DNA of 64,000 bases. Source: Endozoicomonas sp. GU-1 (lineage in GTDB: Bacteria > Pseudomonadota > Gammaproteobacteria > Pseudomonadales > Endozoicomonadaceae). Shown here piece by piece: positions 63,426 through 64,000 of the stretch (positions are counted from its first letter, which is position 1; each line of letters starts with the position of its first letter). The stretch is taken from contig NZ_CP114771.1 in assembly GCF_027366395.1 (NCBI RefSeq), positions 2,480,001 to 2,544,000 on the forward strand, read 5' to 3'. Under the pieces are notes generated by a model, which did no database searches, was not told the DNA's origin, and worked only from the letters and a program-made list of their open reading frames with translations. A program made the position numbers and the translations under genes.

Positions 63426-64000
63426 ATGGATCACACAAGCGAAACAGAATACAAGCCAGGCCCGTTGGACGGCGTCACGGTATTAGACTTCTCCCGCGTA
63501 CTTTCCGGACCTTATTGCACAATGATTCTGGCGGATCTTGGGGCAAGGGTAATCAAGATTGAGCGTTTTGGAACAGGCGACGACACACGTGCGTTTGGTC
63601 CTTTCATTGAAAACGATTCAGCCTATTTCATGTGCTTCAACCGAGGCAAAGAGAGCATCTCTCTCGATATTAAATCACCACGCGACCGGGAACTGCTGGA
63701 ACGACTTCTGGACACCAGCGATGTTGTTGTTGAAAATTTCCGCCCCGGTGTTATGGAACGACTTGGCTACGGCCCTGAGCGCCTGGCCAAAACCCATCCA
63801 CATATTGTTTATGCCTCTATCTCAGGCTTTGGACACAGCGGCCCGTTCAGTGAACTGCCAGGCTACGACATGGTGGTACAGGCAATGGGCGGAGTAATGG
63901 GTTTGACCGGCTGGCCCGGTGCAGAGCCTGCCCGTGTTGGCACCAGCTTTGGTGACCTGGGTGCAGGCCTGTTCGGTGTTATAGGTATTTTGGCTTCACT
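63426..64000 (+). CDS. CaiB/BaiF family (type III) CoA-transferase, partial
   Basis: The first 191 residues of a class III CoA-transferase, cut by the right edge. Family blocks: LDGVTVLDFSRVLSGPYCTMILADLGARVIKIE, FMCFNRGKESISLDIKS, DVVVENFRPGVMERLGYG, and ASISGFGHSGPFSELPGYDMVVQAMGG, in which the Asp of PGYD is the catalytic residue. These enzymes move CoA between carboxylic acids (formyl-CoA, carnitine, succinyl-CoA and others). The OFA transporter fragment 3 kb upstream raises the idea of oxalate metabolism, but the sequence alone does not set the substrate. Confidence 0.9.
   Translation, partial: MDHTSETEYKPGPLDGVTVLDFSRVLSGPYCTMILADLGARVIKIERFGTGDDTRAFGPFIENDSAYFMCFNRGKESISLDIKSPRDRELLERLLDTSDVVVENFRPGVMERLGYGPERLAKTHPHIVYASISGFGHSGPFSELPGYDMVVQAMGGVMGLTGWPGAEPARVGTSFGDLGAGLFGVIGILAS

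Overview
The window looks like a chromosomal segment of a gammaproteobacterium. The housekeeping genes (tmRNA, FadD, CsdA/DeaD-type helicase, ModABC, MoaABCDE, YcgN, hemolysin III, TyrP-type permease, cold-shock protein) are gammaproteobacterial in type. The mix of these genes with many orphan proteins that have disordered, Ser/Pro-rich N-termini, eukaryote-directed motifs and abundant small repeats suggests a host-associated Oceanospirillales-like organism such as Endozoicomonas. That placement is inference; no rRNA or marker comparison was possible.

Layout. 1-5408 (minus) is the N-terminal ~1,800 codons of a giant protein with tandem dynein/midasin-type AAA+ modules, cut by the left edge. 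5.6-24.7 kb is mostly ordinary: a frameshifted CorC-like protein, a type IV pilin, a DsbA-like thioredoxin, H-NS-like, FadD, GIY-YIG, an aromatic amino-acid permease with a possible attenuator, a SEC-C protein, a CvfB-like S1 protein broken at a G8 tract, an acyl-CoA thioesterase, a META/YbaY lipoprotein, hemolysin III, a C39-like cysteine protease, a DEAD-box helicase, an aldo/keto reductase and a CHLPS-like hydrolase. Molybdenum cofactor genes lie in two loci: moaA with mobB-moeA (26.0-29.2 kb), and a minus-strand mobA-moaB-moaC-moaD-moaE-modA-modB-modC run (40.0-45.1 kb). Between them are an ankyrin-like protein, an NptA-type phosphate transporter, a tandem duplicated orphan gene (first copy split by TAG), a RegB/RegA redox two-component pair, a TVP38-like membrane protein, a NYN protein and a cold-shock protein.

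46.8-54.2 kb is an AT-richer accessory island. It holds an N-truncated adenine methyltransferase, a 774-aa protein with an SV40-type basic NLS, an 18-bp coding repeat array and a SUMO-interacting-like acidic motif, several orphan proteins, a possible group II intron fragment and a paralogous pair of small proteins, one of them frameshifted. 54.4-54.9 kb is tmRNA (minus) with promoter and terminator, followed by a complete IS with 23-bp terminal inverted repeats.

57-60.1 kb carries galM and then a translationally coupled three-gene operon: a Cys-repeat precursor with eight EGKCG motifs, an MNIO (DUF692) enzyme and a DUF2063 partner. This is a HvfABC/bufferin-type RiPP metal-binding system. 60.2-62 kb is decayed: a MITE, an OFA-type transporter fragment and a multiply frameshifted OYE/FMN_bind/FAD_binding_2 reductase, next to an apparently intact apbE flavin transferase. 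A CaiB/BaiF CoA-transferase runs off the right edge.

At least five families of short dispersed inverted repeats (MITE/REP-like) fill the gaps between genes, and at least five reading frames are broken by single-base changes. Both suggest a genome undergoing repeat expansion and gene decay, although sequencing errors cannot be excluded for individual frameshifts.
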